Program-made: the position numbers and the translations under genes
The notes under the pieces: model-generated
Database searches by the model: none
Told to the model about the DNA's origin: nothing
Seen by the model: only the letters and a program-made list of their open reading frames with translations
Assembly: GCF_004004555.2 (NCBI RefSeq)
Contig: NZ_SACP01000033.1
Location: 1 to 64,000 of the forward strand
Source of the DNA: Methylobacterium oryzihabitans
GTDB taxonomy: Bacteria; Pseudomonadota; Alphaproteobacteria; Rhizobiales; Beijerinckiaceae
DNA: 64,000 bases
Direction of reading: 5' to 3'
In this document: one piece after another, positions 41,721 to 49,410 of the stretch
Layout of the letters: every line of letters begins with the position of its first letter
How positions within the stretch are numbered: position 1 is the stretch's first letter

Positions 41721-42463
41721 CGGCGGCGCTCGCCTCCGAGGGCCTGTCGGTGAGCTTCGGCTCGCTCCACGCCGTGTCAGGCGTCGACCTCGTCCTGCCG
41801 GCCGGCGCCCGCCATGCCCTGATCGGCCCCAACGGCGCCGGCAAGACCACCTTCGTGTCGCTGCTCACCGGGGCGCTCGCCCCCGATCGCGGCCGGGTGC
41901 GGCTGCATGGCGAGGACATCACCCGCGCATCCGTGCCGGCCCGGGTCAAGCGCGGCCTCGGCCGCACCTTCCAGGTCACGTCGCTGTTTCCCGAGATGAC
42001 CGCCTTCGAGGCGGTGGCGCTGGCGCTGGCCGAGCGCGACGGGCTGACCTGGCGCTGCCTGCGACCGCTGGCCCGGCGCGGGCGCCGCGACGAGGCGGCG
42101 GAGATCCTCGGCCGGCTCGGCGCCCTGCCCCAGGCCGGCCGGCCCCTCGGCACCCTGGCCTACGGCCAGCAGCGCGTGATGGAGATCGCGCTCGCGCTCG
42201 CCGGCCGGCCGCGGGTGCTGCTCCTCGACGAGCCCGCCGCCGGCGTCCCGGCCGGCGAGAGCACGCGGCTGTTCGAGGTGCTCGAAACCCTGCCGGCCGA
42301 CCTCGCCCTGCTGTTCATCGAGCACGACATGCACCTCGTGCGCCGCTTCGCCCGCACGGTCACCGTCATGGCCGGCGGCGCGGTGCTGGCCGAGGGCAGC
42401 CCGGCCGAGGTCGCGGCCGATCCGGCGGTGCGCGAGGCCTATCTCGGCCGGAGGCGCGCGTGA
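41717..42463 (+). CDS. livG: Branched-chain amino acid-type ABC transporter ATPase LivG
   Basis: 248-residue ATPase. Walker A GPNGAGKTTF is near 38-47, then RGLGRTFQVTSLFPEMT, a LivG-type signature LAYGQQRVMEIALAL and Walker B LLLDEPAAGV. GTG start at 41717 overlaps the livM stop (GTGA); the frame is open upstream but that part lies inside livM. The stop overlaps livF in the same manner. Confidence 0.93.
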   Translation: MTAALASEGLSVSFGSLHAVSGVDLVLPAGARHALIGPNGAGKTTFVSLLTGALAPDRGRVRLHGEDITRASVPARVKRGLGRTFQVTSLFPEMTAFEAVALALAERDGLTWRCLRPLARRGRRDEAAEILGRLGALPQAGRPLGTLAYGQQRVMEIALALAGRPRVLLLDEPAAGVPAGESTRLFEVLETLPADLALLFIEHDMHLVRRFARTVTVMAGGAVLAEGSPAEVAADPAVREAYLGRRRA

Positions 42464-43158
42464 GCCCGCCGCTGCTCGCCGTCGAGGGCGTCACCGCCGG
42501 CTACGGCCGGGCGACGATCCTCGACGGGATCGACCTCGCGATCCCCGAGGGCGGCGGGCTGGCGCTGCTCGGCCGCAACGGCGTCGGCAAGACGACGCTG
42601 ATCCGCACGCTGATGGGCCTGACCGACCGCACCGCCGGCCGGATCCTGTGGCGCGGCCGCGACGTCGCCGGGCTGCCGGCCGCCGAGCGGGTGAGGCTCG
42701 GCCTCGGCTGGGTGCCGCAGGAGCGGCGCATCTTCCGCACGCTCAGCGTGCAGGAGAACCTGGAGGTCGCCGCCCGGCCCGGCCCCTGGGACCTCGCCCG
42801 GGTCTACGCCCTGCTGCCGCGCCTCGCCGAGCGCCGGGCGAACCAGGGCTGGCAGCTCTCGGGCGGCGAGCAGCAATTGCTGGCGCTCGGCCGCGCCCTG
42901 ATGCTCAATCCCGACCTGCTGCTCCTCGACGAGCCGCTGGAGGGCCTCGCCCCCGTGATGGTCGACGTGGTGCTCGACGCGATCCGCGAACTCGCCGGCA
43001 CCGGGCTCGCCCTGGTGATGGTCGAGCAGCACGCCGCCGACGCCCTCGAACTCACCGGCCACGCGGTGGTGATGGACCGCGGCCGCATCGTCGCCCGGGC
43101 CGGCAGCGCCGCCCTGCTCGCCGACCCGGCCCGGATCGTGGAACTGACCGGGTTGTGA
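42460..43158 (+). CDS. livF: Branched-chain amino acid-type ABC transporter ATPase LivF
   Basis: 232-residue ATPase. Walker A is GRNGVGKTT near 36-44, the signature LSGGEQQLLALGRAL is intact, Walker B is LLLLDEPLEGLAP and LGWVPQERRIFRTLSV is the LivF segment. GTG start overlaps the livG stop. Last gene of the IclR-controlled operon; 108 bases separate it from the nuclease cassette. Confidence 0.93.
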   Translation: MSPPLLAVEGVTAGYGRATILDGIDLAIPEGGGLALLGRNGVGKTTLIRTLMGLTDRTAGRILWRGRDVAGLPAAERVRLGLGWVPQERRIFRTLSVQENLEVAARPGPWDLARVYALLPRLAERRANQGWQLSGGEQQLLALGRALMLNPDLLLLDEPLEGLAPVMVDVVLDAIRELAGTGLALVMVEQHAADALELTGHAVVMDRGRIVARAGSAALLADPARIVELTGL

Positions 43159-43197
43159 CGGGCCTGCCGGACTGCGACCGGTTGGATCATTCCGGCT

Positions 43198-43226
43198 TTG
43201 TCTTTGCGCGGGACCCGCCTTATGAA
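43198..43226 (+). promoter_or_regulatory. Possible sigma-70 promoter of the DUF559-HerA cassette
   Basis: TTGTCT and TATGAA are separated by exactly 17 bases, matching the -35/-10 layout with four of six bases each. It lies in the 108-base gap between livF and the nuclease gene and would give a leader of about 34 bases. It suggests that the cassette has its own, modest promoter. Confidence 0.4.
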
Positions 43227-43266
43227 ATGGGAGTAGCGGTCTCCTACCCCAGGTTGCGGTCTCGAC

Positions 43267-44259
43267 TTGCCCTCGCCTGTCCGTCCCGACCCGCCGGCCC
43301 GGCCGCAGATCGCTCCGGCCGAACTGGCCGACCGCGTCCAGCGCCTCGCGGGCGGCGAGCGGCTGTCGCTGATCGGTCTCGGGCGCGACCGGCTCGGCGA
43401 GATCCTGGCGGCGGACGGAGACGGGTTGCGGGGCGTGCTCCTGCTCGCGGTCGAGGATCTGTCCACCACCGCGGCGATCCTCGAGCGCATCCTCGACGAC
43501 CTCGCCGACCTCGCGCTCGCGCGCTGGCCGCACTGGCACGAGGCGGGGGCGTCGGGTTCGGCCCTGTCCGCGTCCTGGCGTGACTCCGCCGCGCGCCGGG
43601 CCGGGGCCGGGCGACCGCCGCGGTTCCGCCGGCTGCCGGCGACGCTGGAATTCGCCGAGCTGCTCGCGGTCATCGACGCCTCGGGCGTCGTCCTGGTCGC
43701 CGAGGTCGATCCGGCGGCCCCCGTCCGCGCCGCGCCGGTGATCGAGGCGCTGGAATGGTGCGCCGGCCATGGCGCCGCCGTCGTGGCGGCCCTGCCCTCG
43801 GCTCCGCCGGAGGAGCCGCCCTATCCGCGCATCCTCTACGGCGCCCACGAGGTCCGCCACGCGCCGGTGCCGGCCGCCGCGCGGTTCATCGCGCCGCGCT
43901 CGCGGGCGCACCACGCCAGCCTCGCCGAGCGGCGGGTCGAGGCGGCCCTGCACGGCGACCCGGAACTCGCCGGCCTGTTCGCCGGCAATACGCCGGTGCC
44001 GGTCGGCGCCTGGGGCGGCAGCGTCCGCGTCGACCTCGTCTGCCGCGCGCACCGGGTCGTCGTGGAACTCGACGGCCCCGAGCACCGGACGCCGCAGAAA
44101 TTCGCCGAGGACCGCCACCGCGACTACGAGCTTCTGGTGGCGGGCTACCTCGTGCTGCGCATCACCAACGACGAGGTCGAGGCCGACCTGCCCCGGGCGA
44201 TCGAGAAGATCCGCGCGGTGGTCCGGCTGCGAGCCCCGGGGGAGGACCGGACCCGATGA
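43267..44259 (+). CDS. DUF559 (Vsr-like) nuclease-domain protein
   Basis: 330-residue protein. The last 120 residues are a clear DUF559 domain, a PD-(D/E)xK relative of Vsr: a conserved Glu in LAERRVEAAL (about 225), VRVDLVC (Asp256), VVVELDGPEH (Glu268, Asp269, His273), EDRHRDYELL (Asp282) and VLRITNDEV (Arg298). The first 200 residues match no family I know. The start is uncertain: TTG at 43267 is the only plausible codon near the open frame's beginning (an upstream in-frame ATG is cut by TAG) and the ribosome-binding site is weak. The stop overlaps the next ATG (ATGA). First gene of a three-gene unit; likely its DNA-cutting effector. Confidence 0.8.
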   Translation: MPSPVRPDPPARPQIAPAELADRVQRLAGGERLSLIGLGRDRLGEILAADGDGLRGVLLLAVEDLSTTAAILERILDDLADLALARWPHWHEAGASGSALSASWRDSAARRAGAGRPPRFRRLPATLEFAELLAVIDASGVVLVAEVDPAAPVRAAPVIEALEWCAGHGAAVVAALPSAPPEEPPYPRILYGAHEVRHAPVPAAARFIAPRSRAHHASLAERRVEAALHGDPELAGLFAGNTPVPVGAWGGSVRVDLVCRAHRVVVELDGPEHRTPQKFAEDRHRDYELLVAGYLVLRITNDEVEADLPRAIEKIRAVVRLRAPGEDRTR

Positions 44260-44942
44260 GCGAGACGCCGACGCCGAAGCAGGCGCTGGTCCTGTGGTGC
44301 CTGCTCGGCCGCCAGGGCACCGCGTTGCAGAGCGAGATCCTGCCGCGGGTCGAGAAGGCCGACCGCGAGGCCCTGGTCGCGGGGCGCTTCCTGACGGTCG
44401 AGCGGGCCGGGCGCTCGTTCCGACTCACGGTGGCCGACAAGGGCTGGCGCTGGGCCGGCGAGCATGCCGACGCGCCGCTGCCGCCGAACTACCGCGTGCT
44501 CCAGGACTGGCTGGCGCGGGTGCGCCGGCACCTCGACGCCGCGGGCGTCACGCTCGCCGAGTTCGTCGGCTCCCCGCCCGAGCCGGAGGCCCCGCCGCCT
44601 TCCCGGCCGCGGCGCAGGGCGTCGGGCGGCTCACGCAAGGCGAAGGCGGCACCGCCCGACGGCGCTCGGGCGCCGGCGAAAATCCGCGCGCGGATCGAGG
44701 CGGCCTATCTCGCGCTGACCGGCGGCGAGACCGCCCGGGCCATCCGGCTGAGCGCCCTGCGCGAAAAGCTCGCCGACCTCGACCGCGCTGCCGTCGATGC
44801 CGGGCTCGCCGCGATCCTGCGCGGCGACCCGACCGCCCGGCTGAGCCAGCTCACCGACCCGAAGGCCTTGACCGCGGCCGAGCGCGCGGCCGCCTACGAC
44901 CCGGCCGGCGAACCCTTCCACCTGATCTGGATCCAGCGATGA
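44256..44942 (+). CDS. Winged-helix protein of the DUF559-HerA cassette
   Basis: 228-residue basic protein. Residues 6-70 (KQALVLWCLLGRQGTALQSE, then VAGRFLTVERAGRSFRLTVADKGW) have the look of a winged helix like those of MarR-type or helicase-associated proteins. A Pro/Arg/Lys-rich linker (about 108-140) leads to a second helical domain (ARIEAAYLALTGGETARAIR, then LREKLADLDRAAVDAGLAAIL) that may also be a winged helix. Coupled to both neighbours through ATGA overlaps. Role may be DNA binding, sensing or regulation within the cassette. No family name can be given with confidence. Confidence 0.75.
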   Translation: MSETPTPKQALVLWCLLGRQGTALQSEILPRVEKADREALVAGRFLTVERAGRSFRLTVADKGWRWAGEHADAPLPPNYRVLQDWLARVRRHLDAAGVTLAEFVGSPPEPEAPPPSRPRRRASGGSRKAKAAPPDGARAPAKIRARIEAAYLALTGGETARAIRLSALREKLADLDRAAVDAGLAAILRGDPTARLSQLTDPKALTAAERAAAYDPAGEPFHLIWIQR

Positions 44943-47900
44943 GCACCGCCCTCGACGCCCTGCGCCGGGTCAACTTCGACTGGGTGCGCACCCTCGACAG
45001 CGTCTGGCTCGACGTCGCGCCGACCGGCGGGCCGAACGACGCCCTCGCGCCGCAGATCGCCGCCGCCCTGCACGACGGCGCCCGCGACACCGGGCAGCGC
45101 GTGGCCGGCCGCGTCCTCCTCGGCCAGTCCGGCATCGGCAAGACCCACCTCGTCGGCCAGATCCGGCGCGAGGTTTGGGCCTCGGGCGGCTGGTTCGTGA
45201 TGCTCGACGTGCTCGGGCTGACCGATTTCTGGCGCAGCGCCGCGCTCAGCTTCGTCGGCGCGCTGATGAAGTCGATGCCGGACGGGCGCCGACAATCCGA
45301 CGCCGTGCTGGCCGGCGTCGCCCGCCGCTTCAACGTCGAGCGGCAGGTCGAGGAGGCGTTCAACACCCCCGACATCGACGTCCGCCGGATCGTCGACATC
45401 CTGGTCCGCGCGCTCATGCGCGATGATTCGGCCCGGGCGCTCGGCCATCAGGACGTGTTCCGCGCCCTCTGCCTCCTGCGCGCCGGCGACTTCGACACCG
45501 TTAGCCTCGCCCATGCGTGGCTCCAGGGCTACGACGCCGACCCGGCCGAGCGGGCGAAGCTCGGCTTCCGCAGCCCGCCGCCGGCCCCGGTCGAGGTGGT
45601 GCGCGGCCTGTCGTGGATCATGGGGCTGTCGGGACCGACCCTCGTCGCCCTCGACCAGATCGACGGCGTGGTCGATGCGAGCCGGATCGCCCTCGGCGAC
45701 GACCTCGACGGCGCCGCGAGCCTGACCGAGGTGCTGGCCGCCGGCCTGCTCGAACTCCACGACGTCGGCGGCCGCGGCATGACGGTCGTCACCTGCCTGC
45801 AGGATTCGTGGACGCGCATCGAGGAACGCGGGCTGCGCTCGGCGCAGCAGCGGTTCGAGAGACCGGTCGCCCTCCAGGGCATGAACGACCGGATGGCGGC
45901 GGCGGCGCTGATCCGCGACCGGCTGGCGCCGGCCTATCGCGAGGCCGGGTTCGCGCCGTCGAGCCCGACCTGGCCCTATACCGACCGGGCCATCGCCGAG
46001 GCCGCCGCCCACGGCGTGATGCCCCGCACCCTGCTGATGCGCTGCGACGCGTTCCGCCGCGACTGCCTCGCCGGGGACGCGGTGACCGCCTGCGACAGCC
46101 TCATCGACCGGACGAAAGATACGCGCTTCGTCACGCCGCCCCCAATCTTCGACCTCGACGGCGAGCGCCGGGTCGCCGAGATCGGCGGCCTGCTCGACGG
46201 CGACGACGGCGGCCTCGGCGACCTGCTGCGCGCGACCTTCGACCTCTACGCCCTGGAGGACGACCCGGACGATTCCTGCGACGTCGCCAGCAAGGGCGAG
46301 CCCGAGCAGCGGATCCCGCCGCTGCACGGCCGCCTGACCTTTACCTACCGCGACGAGAACGACCGCGAGCGGCACGTCTGCTACCGCGCGCTCCAGCACC
46401 GCAACGCGATCGCGTTCCAGGCCCGGCTGCGGGCGGCGCTGACCGCGTCGGGGATCTCGACCCGCATCCCCGGGCGCGAACTGGTGCTGGTGCGCCGCGG
46501 CCCGGTGCCGACGGGCGCCAAGACGAAGCAGCTCTTCGACGCCTTCGCGGCGGCGGGCGGCCGGCTGGTCGATCCGTCCGACGACGACCTGCGCACCTTC
46601 GTGGCCTTGCGCACCCTGCGCGAGCGCGCCACCGAGGCCGGCGAGTTCGACCGGTTCGAGCGCTGGCTGCGCGGCCGGCAGCCGCTCCTCGCGACGGAGT
46701 TCTTCCGCCAGATCGGCCTCGCCGAACCGCGGGCGGGGGCGAGGGACGCGGGAGAGCCGGATGCCGTCGAGACGGTCGTGCCCGATTTGCCCGCCGCTCC
46801 GGAGCCGCCGCCCCGGCGGACGGCTCCCCCTGCCCCACCGCCGGCCGAGCCGGCGCCCGATGCCATCCCGGTCGGGCACCGCCTGACGCCGGAGGCACAG
46901 GCGGTGACGCTGCCGCTCCGGCTGCTGCCGCGCCACACCGCGATCATCGCCGGCTCGGGCTCGGGCAAGACCGTGCTGCTGCGGCGGCTGGTCGAGGAGG
47001 CGGCGCTGTCGGGCATCCCGGCGATCGTGGTCGATCCCAACAACGACCTGTCGCGCCTCGGCGATGCGTGGCCGGAGACGCCGAAGACCTTCACCCCCGA
47101 GGACGAGGCCAAGGCGGCGCGCTACCGGGCCGCGGTCGAGGTCGTGGTCTGGACCCCGGGCCGCCACGCCGGCAACCCGCTGTTCCTGTCGCCGCTGCCC
47201 GACTTCGCCGGGTTCGGCGACGACCGCGACGAGGGCGATCAGGCGATCGAGATGGCGGCCGAGACCCTCGGCCCCCTCGCGGGCGCGTCGAAGCCGCTCC
47301 AGAAGGGCGTGCTCGCCGAGGCTTTGCGGCTGTTCGCCGGCCGCGGCGGCGGCAATCTCGCGGACCTCACCGCGCTGCTCGCCGACCTGCCGGAGGGCGT
47401 CAGCCGGATCGGCAACGCGCAGAAGCTCGCCGCCGCCATGGCCGACCAGCTCTACGCCGCGGTCGCCACCAACCCGCTGCTGAAGGTCGAGGGCGCGGTC
47501 CTCGATCCCGCGCTGCTGTTCCACGGGCCCGACCCGGCCCGCACCCGGGTCTCGGTCGTCAACCTGTCGGGGCTGGCCTCCGACGCGGCGCGCGAGGACT
47601 TCGTCAACCGGCTCCAGATGGCGCTGTTCGGCTGGATCAAGAAAAATCCCTCGCCGCGCGGCATGCTCTACGTCGTCGACGAGGCCCAGACCTTCCTGCC
47701 CTCCGGGCGCGGCGTCCCGAGCCTCGGCAGCGGCATCAAGCTCGTGGCGCAGGGGCGCAAGTACGGGCTTGGGATGATCGTGGCGACGCAGGTGCCGCGC
47801 GGCATCCACAACCAGATCGTGTCGAACTGCACGACGCAGTTCTTCGGCCGCCAGAGCGCCCCGGCGACGATCTCGGCGGCGCAGGAGATCATGGCGGCGA

Positions 47901-48100
47901 ACGGCGGCAGCGCCGCCGATATCGGGCGGCTCGCCATGGGCGAGTTCTACTTCTCGACCGAGAATTCGGGCCGCCCGGCCAAGCTGCGGACGCCGCTCTG
48001 CCTCAGCCACCACCCCGCCAACCCGCCGACGCCCGAGGAGGTCGCCGCGCAGGCCCGTCGCTCGGCGATCGCGGCCGGGCTCCGGGCGGCCCCGCCCTGA
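44939..48100 (+). CDS. Double NTPase: AAA/STAND-like domain fused to HerA/FtsK-type ATPase
   Basis: 1,053 residues with two P-loop units. The N-terminal one has Walker A GQSGIGKTH (62-70) and Walker B-like LVALDQIDG (235-243), of the AAA/STAND kind. A middle region (about 400-600) includes FDAFAAAGGRLVDPSDDDLR. A Pro-rich linker (617-642) leads to a HerA/DUF853-like motor: AGSGSGKTVLLRRL (671-684), VVDPNNDLSRLG (697-708), Walker B LYVVDEAQTFLP (910-921), ATQVPRGIHNQIVSNC (949-964) and a terminal FYFSTENSGRP. HerA-type motors pump or open DNA with partner nucleases. ATGA overlap with the winged-helix gene; no transmembrane segment. Likely the engine of a nuclease defence complex. Confidence 0.87.
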   Translation: MSTALDALRRVNFDWVRTLDSVWLDVAPTGGPNDALAPQIAAALHDGARDTGQRVAGRVLLGQSGIGKTHLVGQIRREVWASGGWFVMLDVLGLTDFWRSAALSFVGALMKSMPDGRRQSDAVLAGVARRFNVERQVEEAFNTPDIDVRRIVDILVRALMRDDSARALGHQDVFRALCLLRAGDFDTVSLAHAWLQGYDADPAERAKLGFRSPPPAPVEVVRGLSWIMGLSGPTLVALDQIDGVVDASRIALGDDLDGAASLTEVLAAGLLELHDVGGRGMTVVTCLQDSWTRIEERGLRSAQQRFERPVALQGMNDRMAAAALIRDRLAPAYREAGFAPSSPTWPYTDRAIAEAAAHGVMPRTLLMRCDAFRRDCLAGDAVTACDSLIDRTKDTRFVTPPPIFDLDGERRVAEIGGLLDGDDGGLGDLLRATFDLYALEDDPDDSCDVASKGEPEQRIPPLHGRLTFTYRDENDRERHVCYRALQHRNAIAFQARLRAALTASGISTRIPGRELVLVRRGPVPTGAKTKQLFDAFAAAGGRLVDPSDDDLRTFVALRTLRERATEAGEFDRFERWLRGRQPLLATEFFRQIGLAEPRAGARDAGEPDAVETVVPDLPAAPEPPPRRTAPPAPPPAEPAPDAIPVGHRLTPEAQAVTLPLRLLPRHTAIIAGSGSGKTVLLRRLVEEAALSGIPAIVVDPNNDLSRLGDAWPETPKTFTPEDEAKAARYRAAVEVVVWTPGRHAGNPLFLSPLPDFAGFGDDRDEGDQAIEMAAETLGPLAGASKPLQKGVLAEALRLFAGRGGGNLADLTALLADLPEGVSRIGNAQKLAAAMADQLYAAVATNPLLKVEGAVLDPALLFHGPDPARTRVSVVNLSGLASDAAREDFVNRLQMALFGWIKKNPSPRGMLYVVDEAQTFLPSGRGVPSLGSGIKLVAQGRKYGLGMIVATQVPRGIHNQIVSNCTTQFFGRQSAPATISAAQEIMAANGGSAADIGRLAMGEFYFSTENSGRPAKLRTPLCLSHHPANPPTPEEVAAQARRSAIAAGLRAAPP

Positions 48101-48322
48101 GCCCGGTCCCCGGACGCGCGCGATGACGGCAGGCCCGCCGTCGCATGGGCGATCCCGCCCGCGGGGTCGGGGGCCCGCCAACGCCGTGAACCCGTTCGCC
48201 GTCGGGACGCCCCCTCCGGCCTCCAGAGACGATCGACCGACCTCATACGATTTCCGATTGATCGCTTCTGGCGATTCCTGCGGGACCGTTTCGCGATGCG
48301 GACATCGACTTCGCTCATGCGT

Positions 48323-48394
48323 GTGGAGCCTTCGGCTCCACCGCGCGGGCTTGTGATACGATTCCCGGAACGAAACGTCCGGACATCGTATCAC
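48323..48394. terminator. Hairpin pair between convergent genes
   Basis: Two strong dyads lie back to back: GTGGAGCC-TTC-GGCTCCAC (48323-48341) and GTGATACGAT/ATCGTATCAC (48353-48362 and 48385-48394) with an inner CGGA/TCCG pair. The second reaches into the stop codon of the exporter gene, which is convergent with the HerA gene. No T-run follows on either strand, so bidirectional termination is a guess. The flank at 48245-48262 (CATACGATTTCCGATTGA) resembles the second dyad, suggesting a repeat unit. The remaining 48101-48244 shows nothing recognisable. Confidence 0.5.
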
Positions 48395-49314
48395 CTCCGG
48401 ATTGCGGGCGGCGGTCTCGGGGCGGTCCGCCGCCCGGCCACGCTGCTGGCCGCGATCCCGCCGACGATGAGCGTCGCCGCGACCACCAGCGGCGGCGTGA
48501 GCGGATCGCCGAGAGCCAGCCCGGCGCAGGCGATGCCGACCACGGGCGTCGCCGTGAGGCCGAGCGCCGTGGCGAGGGCGGGCAGGCCGCGGTTGACCAC
48601 CGACATCGCCCAGTAGCCGAGCGCCGTGCCCACCAGCCCACTGAAGGCGAGCAGGAGACCGGTCCGCCCGGTCCAGGCGAAGCGCGGCGCGCCCTCGACC
48701 GCGACGGCGAGCCCGGTCAGGACGCAGGCGGCGAGGAGCAATTGCCAGACGAGCAACTGGAACGGGCGCGCGGTCCAGGCCCGGGAGCGGATCAGCAGGA
48801 TGTTTCCCGTCCAGCACAGCGACGCCGCGAGGACGAGGCCGATGCCGCCGGCGGTGTCGGGACGCGACCAGTCGACCGCGACCGGGTTGAGCAGCACCGC
48901 GAGCCCGACCAGCCCGAGCCCGACGCCGAGGCGGTGGCCCGGCCGCATCGCCTCGCCGAGGACGAGCGGCGCCGCGAGCGCGACCCAGAGCGGCGTGGTG
49001 TAGCCGAGCACGATCGCCTGGCTCGCCGGCAGCACCGCGAGGCCGGCCGCCGACAGGGTCGAGAACCCGACCATGTGCAGGAGCGCGGTGCCGAGGAGCG
49101 CCGGCCAATCGCCGGCCGGCGGGCGGATCAGCGCGCCGGAGGCGGCGAGCATCGCCAGCACGGCAGCGAAGGCGATCCAGCATCGCGAGGCGGTGACCCA
49201 GAGCGGGGGCACGGTCTCGACCAGCAGCTTCGTCACCGGCCAGTTGCAGCCCCAGGCGCCCACGACGAGGGCGAGCAGGGCGAAGGCACGGAGGCGGGAG
49301 GGAGCAGGGTCCAT
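48391..49314 (-). CDS. EamA/DMT family transporter
   Basis: 307-residue inner-membrane protein with ten predicted helices in two EamA repeats (residues about 8-140 and 155-290; typical WGCNWPVTKLLVE near the start and GLVGTALGYWAMSVVNRGLPA in the second). Such proteins export amino acids or other small metabolites. Divergent from the MocR-type regulator, with 96 bases between starts, a common pair in proteobacteria in which the regulator controls the exporter. Substrate unknown. Confidence 0.9.
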   Translation of the reverse strand: MDPAPSRLRAFALLALVVGAWGCNWPVTKLLVETVPPLWVTASRCWIAFAAVLAMLAASGALIRPPAGDWPALLGTALLHMVGFSTLSAAGLAVLPASQAIVLGYTTPLWVALAAPLVLGEAMRPGHRLGVGLGLVGLAVLLNPVAVDWSRPDTAGGIGLVLAASLCWTGNILLIRSRAWTARPFQLLVWQLLLAACVLTGLAVAVEGAPRFAWTGRTGLLLAFSGLVGTALGYWAMSVVNRGLPALATALGLTATPVVGIACAGLALGDPLTPPLVVAATLIVGGIAASSVAGRRTAPRPPPAIRR

Positions 49315-49410
49315 GGCCGGTCCTCGGGGTGATTCCGAACGACCGTTGCCGTAGGGTGCCGGCTGGATCCTCGCCGAGGCTCAGTTCCATCCATTCCGGA
49401 GGGCCAGCGG

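Noticed and set aside
43222..43236. ATG at 43222 as start of the DUF559 gene
   Set aside because: It is in frame but meets TAG after four codons.
44894..49390. A 1,498-codon open frame on the minus strand, opposite the HerA cassette and the exporter
   Set aside because: It is a by-product of high G+C codon use. Its product is rich in Arg, Gly and Glu without motifs, while the plus-strand frames carry clear Walker and HerA motifs.
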